Notes: generated from the sequence alone by a model not told the origin. 64,000 nt of DNA from Polytrichum commune (GCA_950295325.1 OX485807.1:4218501-4282500), one strand, 5' to 3'. Shown: positions 34,641 to 47,458, counted from the first letter of the stretch. A program made the numbers and translations.

Positions 34641-36968
34641 TATTCAATACAATTTGTAGAGAAAGTGCAGAGTTTACAAGATAAGGTGTTAAATAAGGTA
34701 TGTGGCCCTATGGTATTCACTTCCGTCTCCACTTGTCGTTGGTCAGTATTGGGAATTGTCTATCCAATTAGCAATTCACTCAGATTGTCACTTCAAGTTC
34801 AGATTCAGAGTAGCAAAATATGTAAGCACCTCATTTAACTCGATCACTCATGATTTCATTTACTAGGTTTCGAAGATTACATTTCAATTTATTGATATGG
34901 GGGTAACAATGAGTAGTAGTTAGCATTGTGGGTAAGGTAAGTGTGCCTTAAACGGATATATTAAGCATTGTACCCACTTCTCATATGATATACAAGACAT
35001 TGTTGTCCCATCAGACATGATGGTTGACTTGGTTGTTGACAGGTTGATCCAAAAATTCATGTCACCATGCCTAATTGGCCTATTGGCCTGAAAATTTAGA
35101 TCAATCAAAAAAATTGATCGTTTTTTTTGTTTTTATTTTATTTTTAGGAGGGGGTGGGGAGATCGACTAGATAATTGGTTGGTCCTATGACATTGAGTAA
35201 TGTAATCCATTGATTTGCCTAGTCAACATAGATTTTCAAGTTGACTTGGCAACTGATCAGTCGACCGGTCAGTTAACATGAAGCATTATGATTGGTCAGT
35301 TTGTACCACGTAAGGAGTTTTTAACCCTTGGATTGGATAGACATGACGGTGATGAACATGACAAAGAAGATGGTGACGACCCCTGAAGTAACACAAAATT
35401 AGTGTGAGTTGATTAGGAAATCAAAACATGCCCCTAGCCGTTTTTTTTCATATATCTAAAAGCTAAGATGAGTATCTTATTCATTCTCAATATTGCATAG
35501 GGGGGGCGGATGTTGATGAATTTTTTTAAATTATTTAAAAACAAAATCACCTATTGGAGCACTAGGCACCTCTCTTGGCAAGTTGAAGGTATATCATCAA
35601 TCAAGTTCTATCCTCCACCCTTTTAGTTATTATTTAGAGTGTCCGTTTTGGGAGGAATTTTGGAGTCCCTTTAAGTACTTCCATGGTTCAAGCATATTGT
35701 AAGTGGATGAACCCTACGCATGGCCAAAACCCTATCCATTATGTATGTATCCAAACTGAACATCTTATTCACCACATACACCATAGTGTTGACATCATCA
35801 TTATATAAAATAAATGTACTTGGAACCATGCTTTGCTGCATATAATATATTTTTATTGAAATGAACATATGCAAAGACATATTTATGAAGCTATTCATGA
35901 CTTCATCATTGTATGATGTTAGTGGGCGTTTGAAAAAACTCTAAGCCTTCAAACATGTCCTCAAATTGTCTACAAACATCAATTATATAATCCATATTAT
36001 ATCCATGAATTTTGAAGAGAATGTTATTAGATTTTGACTACACAAGTTTAAAATAATAAGTCCATATACATGTTTCATAGGGACTATGACCTTTGGATAT
36101 GTAACTGACACAAAAATCCCTTATATGATGCAAACATTTGGTGTGACAATATCTTTATCTTGTAAATCTCTTGTTATTAATGTTATGTCATAATCCTGAC
36201 AAGAATATTTGTTAAAATTAGATAAGTCCTATTTTATATGATGTAAAGATCATTGAGTGTAGGATTTATTATAGCTAATGAACGGGTTGTAAAATTGCAG
36301 TGTGACATCAAAATAAGGGCATTGTAGTTTGCTTACACCCTTAAGGCATACCTTCTTCTTCTTCTTCTTCTTCTCGGGGGGGGGGGGGGGTGTGGAATAT
36401 CTCAGTTTATCAACTTTCAACTAATGGTGTCATAAAACTAGAGATATCGTAGCATTTCCACTCACGGAGCAAGAAGGCTTTTAGCCATTTGCTTTCTTAG
36501 TCTTTTAAGGTAAGACCACATCCTACATCCCACCTCAAAGTCTGTATATATATATACACACACTAAAACATCTTATTCAATCTACCATATGTTATGTAGT
36601 ATGGATAATTTAGGGAGAGGGTTTTTAAGTTGCAAAGTATTGCAACCAATGGATGAAATGTGGCTCTAGAAACCTTCACCCATTGTCCAGTTCAATCTTT
36701 GAGGGCCAATATGAATAGAATCACTTCTCCTCAATCAATCATTAAGGGAATTTTGTTTAGGTCCCATGTTGATTTCACCAACTCTAATCATCTATACATT
36801 TTGATGTTATGTCCAAGGTCGTCTGATGGAATATCTCCCAAGGGGAAGTTTAAACAAGTTAGAGACCAACAAACTCAAATATAGACACCAAATACAACTC
36901 AACCAATGGTGAACTTGATTGCCTCTTAGCTTGGGCTAAATCATAGTTTTGATGCATTGCTCATGAAG
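34641..36968. other. Intergenic AT-rich sequence with microsatellites
   Basis: (CTT)n followed by a G run lies at 36354-36391, and an (AT/AC)n stretch near 36548-36562. No gene recognised. Confidence 0.45.
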
Positions 36969-37232
36969 AGAGGCGAGAGAGAATTATCGCATGCATACAT
37001 ACCTCTCATGAGCCTCTCATCCATCTAACAAGATCGTGTCTTGAAATAGTATAAATATGCATGTAACTTTTAAGAAAAGATTGACATCAAAATTGGCTTT
37101 AAAAACGCCGACTTATTCTAGCACAACACGTAAGAACCTAATCAACCACAAACATATAGGGGATAAGCTTCTAACATGGATGGATGAGAGGTACAATCTT
37201 AAGCAAGGATTATCTCTCGCCCATGTTGTAGA
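36969..37232. repeat. Foldback repeat family member (CTCTCATCCATCTAAC ends), copy A
   Basis: The left end has CCTCTCATCCATCTAACA and the right end the inverse of CCTCTCATCCATCCATGTTA, preceded by GCGAGAGA-like strings on both sides. The interior contains the ATCAACCACAAAC...TATAGGGGAT string shared with 39.9 kb and 62.0 kb. It is probably a MITE family with about 200-260-bp members; exact ends are unclear. Confidence 0.5.
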
Positions 37233-38363
37233 GAGAGAGTGAATCTCCTGTGAACATTGGAGTACAAAAATGTGCATGTGAACAAAAAAACTCATGACAT
37301 AACCACATGGGGATTTGGTGATATAATTTTTGGGACCAAAGTTTGTCAAAAACATTTTGAATTTGTCTCCATGTTTTGCAATGATATTTCGAACGTCATA
37401 TCGACATATATAGTGGACATGGCAATCACTACAAAGATCACATATCATTATCACTATTTCTTTGCTATCACAAGGCATACATTATAGGTATTCAAATCAA
37501 TATATTAGAGCTATACCTAAAATCTTTTTCATAATGACAAAGAACCAGTTGACCATGATCTGTTCGGTGTGATCCTTGTAGTGAATTAGTTTGGATCCAT
37601 GTTGTGTTGTCCCATTGCACTCGTGCACACGGATTGATGTCCCAGATCATTGCTACACCGTTCACTCCACATGCTGTTGTTGACGGTCGACCGTTTTGAG
37701 ATGGTGTTTGCATCAACAGTCAATTGTCCTTGCCGCTCCAAGTTCCAAAATGTATAGTACTTTTAGATGGCACGAGAAGTGAAGGAGATTTGTGTACAAA
37801 GAGGCTGTCATTCTTCCTGCAGCAAGTCGAGCATATTATACTGAGTCTTGTGACATTATGATATACTAAATTGTGGTGGCTTGAAGCAGGTATATATATC
37901 TTTGAGCATATTGAACTTAGTAACATGTCATGATATTATAGCATATTTGGCTGCACTGCATGCGTTGTTTTCCTTTAAAAAAGTCAAGAAGTTTGTCGCT
38001 TGGATTATTTGCATAACTTATCCTCTGTGCAGTCTGTTTGTTGTATGATGGCAGGCTTCATGTACCTGTGCTGGTGATGAAACGCCTCCTGGAGTAAAAA
38101 TCCCTTTGATTAGTTACATAACTTAATATGCAGCTCTGTTGCAGGTCTTGTTTGGGCTTTGGGTACATGATGGCAGGCCTCATGTACCCGGGGCTAGTGA
38201 AACCAAATGATGCTGCGAAATTGGTATGAATGCGGGGACTATGATGGTCCTCTTACGTCTGTCAAGACAAATTTAGTATTCCATCGAGGAATTAATTCGT
38301 TACTACTTGGACCTTAAAATATATCTGCAGTTTTGTGTGTGCTCCTCTGCAACTGAAAGGCTT
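37233..38363. other. Intergenic sequence with a duplicated ~45-bp segment
   Basis: ATGATGGCAGGCYTCATGTACC occurs at about 38046 and 38167 in similar surroundings, each preceded by a TG(T)GCAG or TTGCAG acceptor-like site. This could be a tandemly duplicated exon relic, but no reading frame is convincing. Confidence 0.35.
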
Positions 38364-38669
38364 CTAGAAAGCCTGTGTCAACAACTCCCACATCAATAGT
38401 GTCAGGGATGTAGCTAGGTTTAGTGTAGGAGGATAAATTTCTTTATTTGGAACTGCCATACAAGGGGGGGCTCGATTTGCAACAGACTTCAACTTCAAGT
38501 GACCAGGGAGAAATAAAATACTTCGTGTCACCTTGGCTGTCATTCCATTCATTTCATTTCCCCCCTTCCTAGCTTGGCCGTCATCAAAAGTAACAGAAAC
38601 ATCAAGATCTGCTTCACCAAGTGTCAATGCAAATGTACACCATCGGAATCCATCATGCACACTAACCTG
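38364..38669 (-). pseudogene. Unidentified exon-like remnant
   Basis: On the minus strand an acceptor-like ATCACAG is followed by VSVHDGFRWCTFALTLGEA and DLDVSVTFDDGQARKGG, open to 38364. Near 38400 the better frame seems to shift (IDVGVVDTGFLEAFQLQ reads past the stop), which suggests a frameshifted relic. No family recognised. Confidence 0.35.
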
Positions 38670-39388
38670 TGATTAAAAAAATATGTTTATATTAATAGTT
38701 AGGATTTTTATCAAGGTCAGAGTAATTTCAACAGAATGTCTTTTTAATTTTTTTTCCATACAAACTACAATGTTAGGTCTAATTAGTGTGGGCCGCACTA
38801 AATTCCAACTACCCACACTAATTTTTTATTATAATTTGAAGTGGCCCATCCAAATGTCTTTTGCAACTATCCTCAATTGAACATGTATATTTGTAGGAAA
38901 TGTTGGAAAATCAAAGATGAGCAATATTGATAACCAAAATCTAGTAACTTAAAGCATCCCAGTGGACAACCCAATGAATGACATGCTTATCTATCAAAGA
39001 CCAAAATTACAAGTATAATCTAAATATAAAGATGAGTCAAAAGAGAAAAAGTACAACAATAAGATATATACCTACTTACTTCAATCGGTGTAAAGTGACT
39101 TCCTCCTCCACTAAGATTGGCAACAAAGAAAAGACGGACATTTATAGTTTGTGCTCAAATCATGTTTGTGTTGAAATCATGTTTGTGCTTAAACCTAATT
39201 GTTGTCCAATGGTGCAACACAAAGAACCCTAACATACATGGATGAAGTGTTTGGGATGACATTACAAATTTTCATCCAACATATTGTTAATCAAGGCAAG
39301 TACTCAAAAATAATGTGGGCCGCACTAATTTCCAACCCACATGAATTTCCCGCCCACACTAATTAGACAAAATAATGTAGTCTTAGGG
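38670..39388. other. Intergenic sequence, no gene recognised
   Basis: Contains a loose inverted pair around GTGTGGGCCGCACTAA (38785-38800 and 39318-39330) and nothing coding. Confidence 0.4.
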
Positions 39389-39747
39389 TCATAAACCTCG
39401 GGGGGGGGGGTAGTCATTGGTTGGAGTAGCAACATACGTGCGAACAAATGATAGGGTATTTTAAAAACATGGGAGCTAAAAATTATAAATGGACTTAAGA
39501 GTAATATAGGGTATCAAAAATGGCATTGGACATCTTTAAAGTACTATAGGGTATGGAATAATAGATAATTTGGAATTATAAGTAATGCAAGCCATTTTTC
39601 TATTAACCCAAAGTAGAAATTTACATAATGATAGCATGTGAAAAATAGAAGAGAATTGAAAGTAATACCCCCCTATAAAATAGTGGTTGTTCGCACCTAT
39701 ATCCTTAACTTTTTAACACACTGCCCCCCCCCCCCTTAGTCATAAAC
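39389..39747. mobile_element. CTCGG-terminus TIR element, 343 bp, third family member
   Basis: The element is 39397-39739 and starts CTCGGGGGGGGGGTAGTCA; its inverted right end reads CTAAGGGGG followed by GCAGTGTG. A perfect 8-bp duplication TCATAAAC stands at 39389-39396 and 39740-39747. The subterminal ATACGTGCGAACAAATGATA and the following GGGTATT resemble those of the 765-bp and 784-bp relatives. Its ends have decayed and the interior is non-coding. Confidence 0.65.
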
Positions 39748-40852
39748 GTAAATTATTGACTTGTATGGAGACAAAATCAACACTCTCCCTAAGCAATGGT
39801 TTTGAGTCAATTTGACACCATAACTAACTTCAAAAATTCCAACACTTTGGACGAATTGAAACTTGAAGCCCTTTGAGATGAATCAACCGTAAATTTATAG
39901 GGGATCAAGTTCTTATGTTGGATATCAGATGAGAGATACAATTGTATGTGACAATTCCTAAGTAAAATACATTATCAATGGTCTATCAACATATTGATTC
40001 TTTAATCCATGTCATAACCACAATTTTGAAGACTTATGAAACCAATTACAATGGTCTTTTTGTAGGCCAGTTGCCAGTTGCAAAAAAAACTATAGATTTT
40101 TTAAAAGATAAAAAAGGTATTCATGTCCATAATATTACTTAGTGTCCAACTCTCATTTTGTGGGCCCTCAAAATACAACAAACGGATGCTTGAAAAGTTG
40201 CACAAGGAGGCTCAGATTCATATTGAGCTCTCAACATCCCACTATTATATTTTGGGGGCCCACAACGCTGATTCTTTCCTTTTTTTCCTTTAAAAAATAA
40301 GGAATCAAAAAATTCATATGTACAACTACATCTATACATTAAAAAGATGTTTTTGTTGAAGCATCCGGCCCATGTTTTGATGGGTGAGGCTTGGGTTGCC
40401 ACCAAAATGGTTCTTTGACAGTAATTATCACCCTACTATAATGCCAACACTTAATCCTCAAAGGCCAAAGACAAATCTTCCCAAAATCGCCCAAAACAAT
40501 TTAGTCCAATTCCATAGCTTATTAAAATATTGTTAGATTTGACCATGCGGGTGACATCTATGTAAAATTAGGATTATTCACACATATTGGCAACCATCTC
40601 CATGTCCAAATTCTACAAATTATAGTGTGAACGTGTACGTTGGCATGGTTGGACAAGGTGATTGCCTAGACAAAACGTCCGTCTCCTAACAAATCAAATG
40701 GACACCCATGTGACGGCGTGGGAATCCTAAGATTTTGTTTTACAAAAAGATGGGTGAACATTATACTTTCATTTTAAATGACAGTGTTCACCTCACAAAC
40801 ATATGCATGACTTGGTTAGCAATGCTATATCAAATGAACAAACATTGACAAT
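39748..40852. other. Intergenic sequence, one dispersed fragment
   Basis: About 39885-39965 is an inverted partial copy of the foldback family at 61.97 kb (ATAAGAACTTGATCCCCTAT on the minus strand). Nothing else was recognised. Confidence 0.4.
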
Positions 40853-41163
40853 TCAGGGCTGGTTCACATAGGGTCCCAAGTCCTTAGTCCTAACTATGAC
40901 ATGGATGCTCAAATGGCAACAGTTTTTGGAGGAGAGGCTCGGGACTTGTGTTGCGAGTTGGGTCGAGCAAAAAGCTAGACCCACTCTCAACCCAAGTCCC
41001 GCAAATATTATTGTATAAAATAATCAAGATCCAATTTTAATGATATGTAACCATATTTTAGTGATTACTTAAAAGGCTCACAAGTTGGGTCTTTGCCTCC
41101 ATGTTGGGACTTGCTAACATGAGTGGGACTTGGGACTTGGGACCCTGTGTAAACTGGTCCTCA
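40853..41163. mobile_element. Probable Tourist-like MITE, 305 bp
   Basis: The element is 40856-41160. Left end GGGCTGGTTCACATAGGG and inverted right end GGACCAGTTTACACAGGG continue as TCCCAAGTCC on both sides: about 28 bp, with several mismatches. TCA flanks both ends (40853-40855 and 41161-41163), a 3-bp duplication like the TWA of PIF/Harbinger. Confidence 0.6.
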
Positions 41164-41623
41164 TTCTGATTCTTGAAGATTGATACTTTTATTCTTCTTC
41201 TACATGTTTTATTGTCATGATCTCTTGATATAAACTAGACATCAATTTGCTTCAAGTCTTTATTTAAGAGTAGTAGAAAATCCAACTCCAAACGACACAC
41301 TTGTCAAATGCAAGTCATTTGGATTGGTGTTGATTGAATTTGGGTTTGCTACTTAGGTATGTGGGCTTGATGTGGTCACCTTCTTAGTTGGGTGAGTGGT
41401 AGACAATTGGGGGAACCCATATTTGAGGCAAACATGGCATGGGTGGAGGGGCATGATGGCGGATTATTGGGGCCTTATGAACACGGGCATGGACATACAT
41501 GTATGCATGGGCATAGACCATGAACACGGGGCAAATGCTTGCATGGACGTATGGGGTTGGGTTGACCCAGTATATTAAATCATATGCACATGTGCAACAA
41601 GCTTGAAGGGCACATATTCAAGC

Positions 41624-42024
41624 TAAGAGCATCCTCAGTCGGTCTAGGTAAAGCTCACTGCAAACCAAGACCTATCTTGCTTAAAATTGCTCAAAATTTA
41701 GAGGGAGTGCACCAAATCTTGCTTAAAAATGGACAGATCCTCCCACACTCCCTCTAAATGTCAAAAATTTGGAGGGAGTGTGGGAGGATCTTTTCATTTT
41801 AAAGCAAGATTTGGTGCACTCCCTCTAAATTTTGAAAATGTGGTGTTTTCAATGAGGGATTTCACCTACGTCAAATTTTTACAATTCTTTTTTCTTGAGA
41901 AATATCTCACGTTCATTTAGGTGTGCTTCTAATGATGGTAATTTCAGTTTCTAATTTTAGGTCAGTCAAAAGATAGGTTTTGGTTTGTAGTGAGCTTTAC
42001 CTAGACCGACTGAGGATGCTCTAA
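41624..42024. mobile_element. MITE, 395 bp, with GAGCATCCTCAG ends and a nested hairpin
   Basis: The element is 41627-42021. The terminal inverted repeats begin GAGCATCCTCAGTCGGTCTA and extend about 50 bp with few mismatches. TAA flanks both ends, a 3-bp duplication that fits PIF/Harbinger. Inside its left half lies a separate palindrome at 41692-41834. Confidence 0.8.
41692..41834. repeat. Nested 143-bp hairpin, ~69-bp arms, almost no loop
   Basis: The arms at 41692-41760 and 41763-41834 pair with about four mismatches, including GAGGGAGTGCACCAAATCTT against its exact inverse. A transcript would form a long near-perfect duplex of the kind processed into small RNAs. It is either a second MITE inside the first or an internal expansion. 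Confidence 0.8.
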
Positions 42025-44862
42025 TAAACATACATTGAAAAGACGTGTGCTACAATGAGATTGGAGTGTGGGGCTCAATATATAGACATTCGTCTAGGTT
42101 CAATACCTAACGCAAGTGGAAAGGCCTATGGGATCATTTTAGATGAAAGACCATCTTCAAGTTGGACTCTCTTAACTTTCTCATCTCTACTTTGATTATG
42201 AACTTTGAAATGACATTCGTCCTTATTTGACCTTAGATTGTTGACCGGATGACCATATTTCCAAGTTGACATGTTTTCACTAGCGACCAATGACAATGAC
42301 TGTCGAATTATGAAATCTCTTATTGGTTGAGAAATGACTAGCAACCCACATCGTTTTACACAAGGTCATAAAAAATAAAAGTGACTATGAGTGAGAATGT
42401 CATAATATGGATGAGGAAGAGACATGGAATCCTACATGCTTTTAAATGAATAATGCTTGGTGGTCACTTGTTTTCTGCCTTTTAGAGAACCCAAATAAGT
42501 TGTCTCAATGCAAATCGAGGTGATGATAATAGAAGGGATATTTTATCTTAGAAATTTTCATTTTAGAATATCTAATTGTAGGCAACATGATTTTTAAACA
42601 TTCCTTTTATCCTAGAAAACACTACATCCCGATCTAAGTTTGCTTTACACTATGTCCCATGACCAAGGTATTTAAAAAGTGATGTGGGTTTGACTTGGTC
42701 ATGGTCTTTGACACCGCTGACCATGACCACGAAACCTAAATCATTTTTTCTCATGGTCCTTAGTCATGTGTAAAACAACCCTTAGTGTACGTTCAAGATG
42801 CTAAGTGAGATGTGATTGTCATTAACTCAATTGGCTAGTAGGCAGAATTTGGATGAAAGTGCATAAGCAACCACCGATTTACATGAGAGTGCAGATGTAT
42901 TCGTTAGTAACCTTTTGAATTTGTATTATGTAATTTTGAAGGTTAGGTTATGGTTAAACGAGCATGGCTGCAAATCTTAGACTAACATGCTTGTTGTGTT
43001 GAGCTCATGATCATGTCTCGTCCCATTGAAAGATAATATGACATATTCCATTACCACACGATCCAAACAACTAGGAAATATATGTAAACAAAATGAGTGA
43101 AATATTGCAGTGTCAAGTGAATCTTATGTGAAAATGTGTGACTGTGACATGTTTTTCACTACACCATTTGTGGTATTTAGTGCCACACATGTAAAAATGT
43201 CACTTAGTACAGTACCCTATTACGAGGCCCATGCTAGGTTACACTAATGACCAACAACTTGATTAGTAGCATAACTTCATAACACTTATGGTTAGTGGTG
43301 TATGCTAATATACTATTAGTATGCTAGAGAGAAGAGAGAGAGAGAGAAGAAACGTTGACCATAGGTTAGCATGATTGAAATGGCCGTTCGACCCACCCTT
43401 GGTATTATACCCTCAGGGCATAATAATAGTGGTGCAGGACTACTAACCCCTCTCGGGGTGGGCACTATAGTTATCGGGGTAATCGAGGTGGATGCCTCGT
43501 ATGGACGTTGTGTTCGAATGTTAGTGACTTGGCATGTGCTATGTGGTTTTGCTTGACATGAGATTATAGCCCACAACCCTAGCTTGGGTTGGAGTGCTTC
43601 CTTAGCTGTCATTGGCATTTAATCTTTTCTTTTCATCCTAATTATTAATTTGTTGGCGGGTATTTGGGGTTATTATGGTAGTTGTGTATGTGTTGGTAGT
43701 GGCTCGTTGTTTTCTATTCTCCTTTTGTGTAGGATTATGGACATAGCATATTGTATGGCAATAACATTAATTTCCTCAAATGCGTGCTTGATGTTTATCT
43801 TGGGGATTTTAAATATTGTTTCAATATTTTTCATAGAGGGGGTATGTGTGGCTGCCCTAGCACCATCCATGATGACTATTAGTGGATCTATGTTCCAACC
43901 TCAATTGGTTATATTGTCTATTAACGGTTTATATTTTTTTCTATTTTTCTAGTTATAGTATCATCTGGTATTCTATCGTTACAGTATGTGAATTCCATGA
44001 ATTGTATTGTTAGGTTCTCATTCGGTTTTGTCTATTAGTATGCTACATAACATCGTGAGGTCTATCCCCATGCTACACAATGGTCAACAAGTTGATCACA
44101 AGTGTAAATACCTGACCAATCTTGTCACTAGTAAGCTCCTCAATATTGTCCTCTTGCATATCAAATTGTAAACACATGACATCTGCCAATACAATGTTCA
44201 ACACTATCTTCCTCTTGGATACTAAATTGTGAACACATGGCACTTATCATTAATTTGCTAAACTCTCTCTCTCTCTCTCTAGCATTTGCAACACTCCGAT
44301 GTGCTACGCTGAACATCAGACTGTAAACAATTATGCACTTCAAGAAGTTACTTATGTTGTCAATTAGCGAATGTGACACTACTATGCCTTCAATGAAGCA
44401 TCTAGTTGAGACCATTCACGTGACACTAAGTTACATTCCATAAGATGTGTAGTGGGCGACTGTGCTGAGGAGCTTTCAAGTTTGCTGCACTCCAATGAAA
44501 ATCTCCCACCCACGCAGCTGCCGATGCCTCCATGTGAACACGGCATGGCCCTCTCACGCTCCCTCGCACTACTAACTTAAACCACGTGCTGCCCCACTCA
44601 TCACTCCTAAACTTAGATGGCTAATTTAAACCTACGTCCCCACCCACTCACTCGCATACCTTCATTCTTGTAATCAACCCATTTAAATAAGTAGTTTGGC
44701 GGCTGAGTCAGTCACCTGAAGCTGCATTAAATGGCCGTAATCCAGTTCTTGCACTTATCATTTTCCCGCACTCCTAAATCTAGATGGATCAATGAGTGCA
44801 AATTACAATCTCCCAAAACTTAAGCTTACAGGGCTCCCAAGGCGCTGAGTCTATATTCGGCC
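42025..44862. other. Intergenic sequence with a dispersed repeat and microsatellites
   Basis: About 42030-42210 resembles 59585-59790 (AAAGACRTGTG, GATTGGARTG, CATTCKTCTAGGTYCAAT-type strings). A (GA)n run lies at 43326-43349 and a (CT)n run at 44262-44280. A 100-codon + ORF at 43650-43952 is hydrophobic but resembles no family and is probably chance. Confidence 0.4.
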
Positions 44863-45984
44863 ATATACACCAGTGCTCAAAATTGAAGCCCTCATATGAA
44901 TTTCATTTTGAAGGGCTCTGAAATTTCAGCATTGCAATTGAAGGGCATATCTAAATCTAGGACGTCAATGGAAAATTTTCAAAGAAATATAAAACTTATA
45001 TTAAAATTATGCATGATTTGCATGGTACATGCTTCTAGTACAATGAAATAATGGAGAATCAACTATCTAACTCCACCTCTTGAAGTGACAATGCCCTACG
45101 CTTGTTGGTTACTGTAGCGGTTTTCCAAGTGTCAAAAATGCCATTCCAATCCATAAATTCAACTCCCAAACTGTTTAGGCTAACCCTCATCAATGCATCA
45201 AGTGTGTCAAGGTTTAGGCATGTTCTCCTTTCGCTCTTAACCCAATTCTGCTTTGAAAAACCACGCTCACAAACATCAGTGCTAGTAGGGATCACAAGTA
45301 TGGCTTGCCATAGCGACATTAGGGTTGGCCAATTGATCTTAAACTCTCGGTCACGGCTACAAAAAACCCAATCTTCATGCATACTTCGGTGTTGACAAGT
45401 TGAAGATAACATCTCCACAAATTCAAGCAACTCCGCATTGGCTTGATCAACAAGAACAAAGCTCCACTTGAAATGTGTCACCAACCGGTTCAACCATTGC
45501 TCAGTTAAAGTGCCTTGATCCAATGCATCCATGGGATAGTGTTTTGGGCTGAAAAGCATGGCCGCATTAAAAATGGGCAAGTCGGGGAAGCGATCATTTA
45601 GTGAGTCAATAACCTTTTGGACGTATAGTCTACCAAGGGTGATGCAATCCTCCAACGAGCCCCCTACATCACACCCGGGCATAGAGTCATAGTGCAAAGT
45701 ATGCACTTTCTCACAACCAAACCTATCAACATACAATTCCCATCTGGACTAATTCCCATCTGGATTTGAGATTTGAAGCCCAAAGTTAGACAACCGGAAT
45801 TAAACGGCTACTTGAGATGATGAACAGTACTTGAAGGGTACTATTTATCCAGCACTTCAAGTGAAGGGAGCACTTAGACATGAGGATTGTGTTTTGAAGG
45901 GCTGTTTTCCTTGAGGTATTTTTTGAAGTCCCAAAACCCATTTGAAGGGCATTGAAGACTTCAATTTTGAGCACTGATATACAC
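44863..45984 (-). mobile_element. hAT transposon, internally deleted, 1106 bp
   Basis: The element is 44871-45976 with perfect 18-bp terminal inverted repeats CAGTGCTCAAAATTGAAG. ATATACAC stands on both sides (44863-44870 and 45977-45984), the 8-bp duplication diagnostic of hAT. Both subterminal zones carry several copies of TGAAGGGC, the kind of short repeat hAT transposases bind. It keeps only the C-terminal part of the transposase gene, so it would depend on an intact relative. Perfect termini and duplication argue for a fairly recent insertion. Confidence 0.93.
45059..45736 (-). pseudogene. hAT transposase, C-terminal fragment (225 codons)
   Basis: The frame ends in the hAT dimerisation region: WPTLMSLWQAILVIPTSTDV, then CERGFSKQNWVKSERR, then LNLDTLDALMRVSLN. 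This matches the family pattern of a conserved Trp/Leu helix, a P-x-S/T-S/T stretch, C/S-ER-x-FS and a Leu-rich tail. The BED zinc finger and the RNase H-like catalytic Asp residues, normally upstream, are absent because about two-thirds of the gene has been deleted. The frame itself has no stop. By its motif it is closer to the ZNF862/SCAND3-like hAT group than to Ac. Confidence 0.85.
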
Positions 45985-46038
45985 AACCCCTACCAGCCCT
46001 CACCCAAGTCTATATATATATATACACATGCATGTATA

Positions 46039-46180
46039 ACATTATTCAGATCTATAGCAGTGTTCTGTGGGACTGATAATATTTCAAGGAATATTCCTCA
46101 CATTCAAACTGACTATGATGAAGAATATTCTGTGGAATACCGTCAGTCCCACAAAACAATGTTATGAATCTAAATAATGT
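46039..46180. repeat. Foldback of 142 bp next to the hAT element
   Basis: The ends ACATTATTCAGATCTATA and, inverted, ACATTATTTAGATTCATA continue to TGTGGGACTGA on both sides, about 45-bp arms with around ten mismatches. It is probably a small MITE. No target duplication was found. Confidence 0.65.
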
Positions 46181-47458
46181 CCGATGGTGATCATATTGTC
46201 AAATCCACTCAAACAAGTAACTTTCAAACCCCTTTGTTTAGACCACATATTCTGTCAAGGTTTTGTGTTGGATGATTGAGATTTATGCAATAATCTCTCT
46301 CGCCCTTAGTTTTGGACTCAAGTTTGGTCCCAAAGGTTGAAGTTTGGTTTCTCATATTTAGTGGAGTATTCCACCAGAAATACACCACTTATTTCCTTGT
46401 GTCATCAAGACCGCCAACTTTTGCAAGGAGAGTGGTGCGAACGTTAGCATCAAATATTCTTTAAAAATATGATCTCAACCAAGAGGAGTGCTCGTTTTCA
46501 TAGTTTTCTTGGTCTTGAACCCCAGTGTAATGAATCTTCATTAACCCCACCCTTTACTAAGTGATTCAACTTTGGAGCTACAACAACACATGGTTGTAAT
46601 TTTGCTCCCTGCTCCCTTTCTAAATGGATTTTTAGTTCACAACAACCACCAAGGGAGGGGCGATTTTTTTTAACCCAATCAAGACTTGCCAGAGCACTTT
46701 TGCCGGTCTACGATCTTGACTTAGGAGTGAATTTTGCCTGAGAATAGCAGCCATCGGGCCGTGCGATGAGAATAAGTGTTTCCTCCTCCCTCTCAGTAGG
46801 TGTCATATATGGGACCTCCTCAGCCTCTTCAAGCCCTTCCGCCATGTACGTCATACTAGGTATAAACGCTGTAGCCGGCCAAGGGAATTAAACCAAAGAC
46901 TGCATGCAGACTGCAAGGAAAAATAATGCGATTTTTCTAGATTTGCTGCTGCCGTAGACCGTAGCGTATCCACTCCTTACTAGCTACTGCACGGTGGTGG
47001 ATTGGTGCTGGCCTTCGTGTATAATACCAATTGTGAATAAATAGTATGCCTTTTCTGAAGGCGGGCGGGGCCATCATGGTCCGTCCAGCCTTCACCATGT
47101 TTCGATCCGGTGTCAGTACCTCCCTGCAACGGTTGATCGAATTGCATCCAAATTTCACTTGAAGCCAAATCATCAACAAGGAGCGCACATTTAAGCTTCT
47201 AGCTACACTAGAAGAAAGAAGCAGAAGCAGCAGCAGAGGAAGAAGAAGAAGAAGAGCCCTGCGATTTTATCATGGGGTCCATGTTTTGCATAATGTCAGT
47301 GGAGTCAACTTATAGTAGTGGCTCGCATGAAGCTGTAAGGTAACCCGCAATCGTAGCTATGTTCATGATTAGCAGCCAGCTCAGAGGACACCTCTGTCTG
47401 TAAGTAAGTTCGAATGTGTACCTTACACTCTTTCCTGCCGGCACTACTACCTTGCCTT
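46181..47458. other. Intergenic sequence, no gene recognised
   Basis: Contains an (AAG)n/(CAG)n-like run at 47213-47255. No coding signal. Confidence 0.4.

Noticed and set aside
36372-36391. CTCGGGGG... after a (CTT)n run as a fourth end of the CTCGG transposon family
   Set aside because: No matching inverted end or 8-bp duplication was found within about 1 kb on either side; a microsatellite plus a G run explains it.
43650-43952. 100-aa hydrophobic ORF as a membrane protein gene
   Set aside because: There is no homology, no splice or promoter context, and T-rich DNA readily gives hydrophobic frames.
47213-47255. (GAA/CAG)n run as a CRISPR-like or regulatory array
   Set aside because: It is a simple microsatellite; there is no spacer structure and the genome is a plant's.
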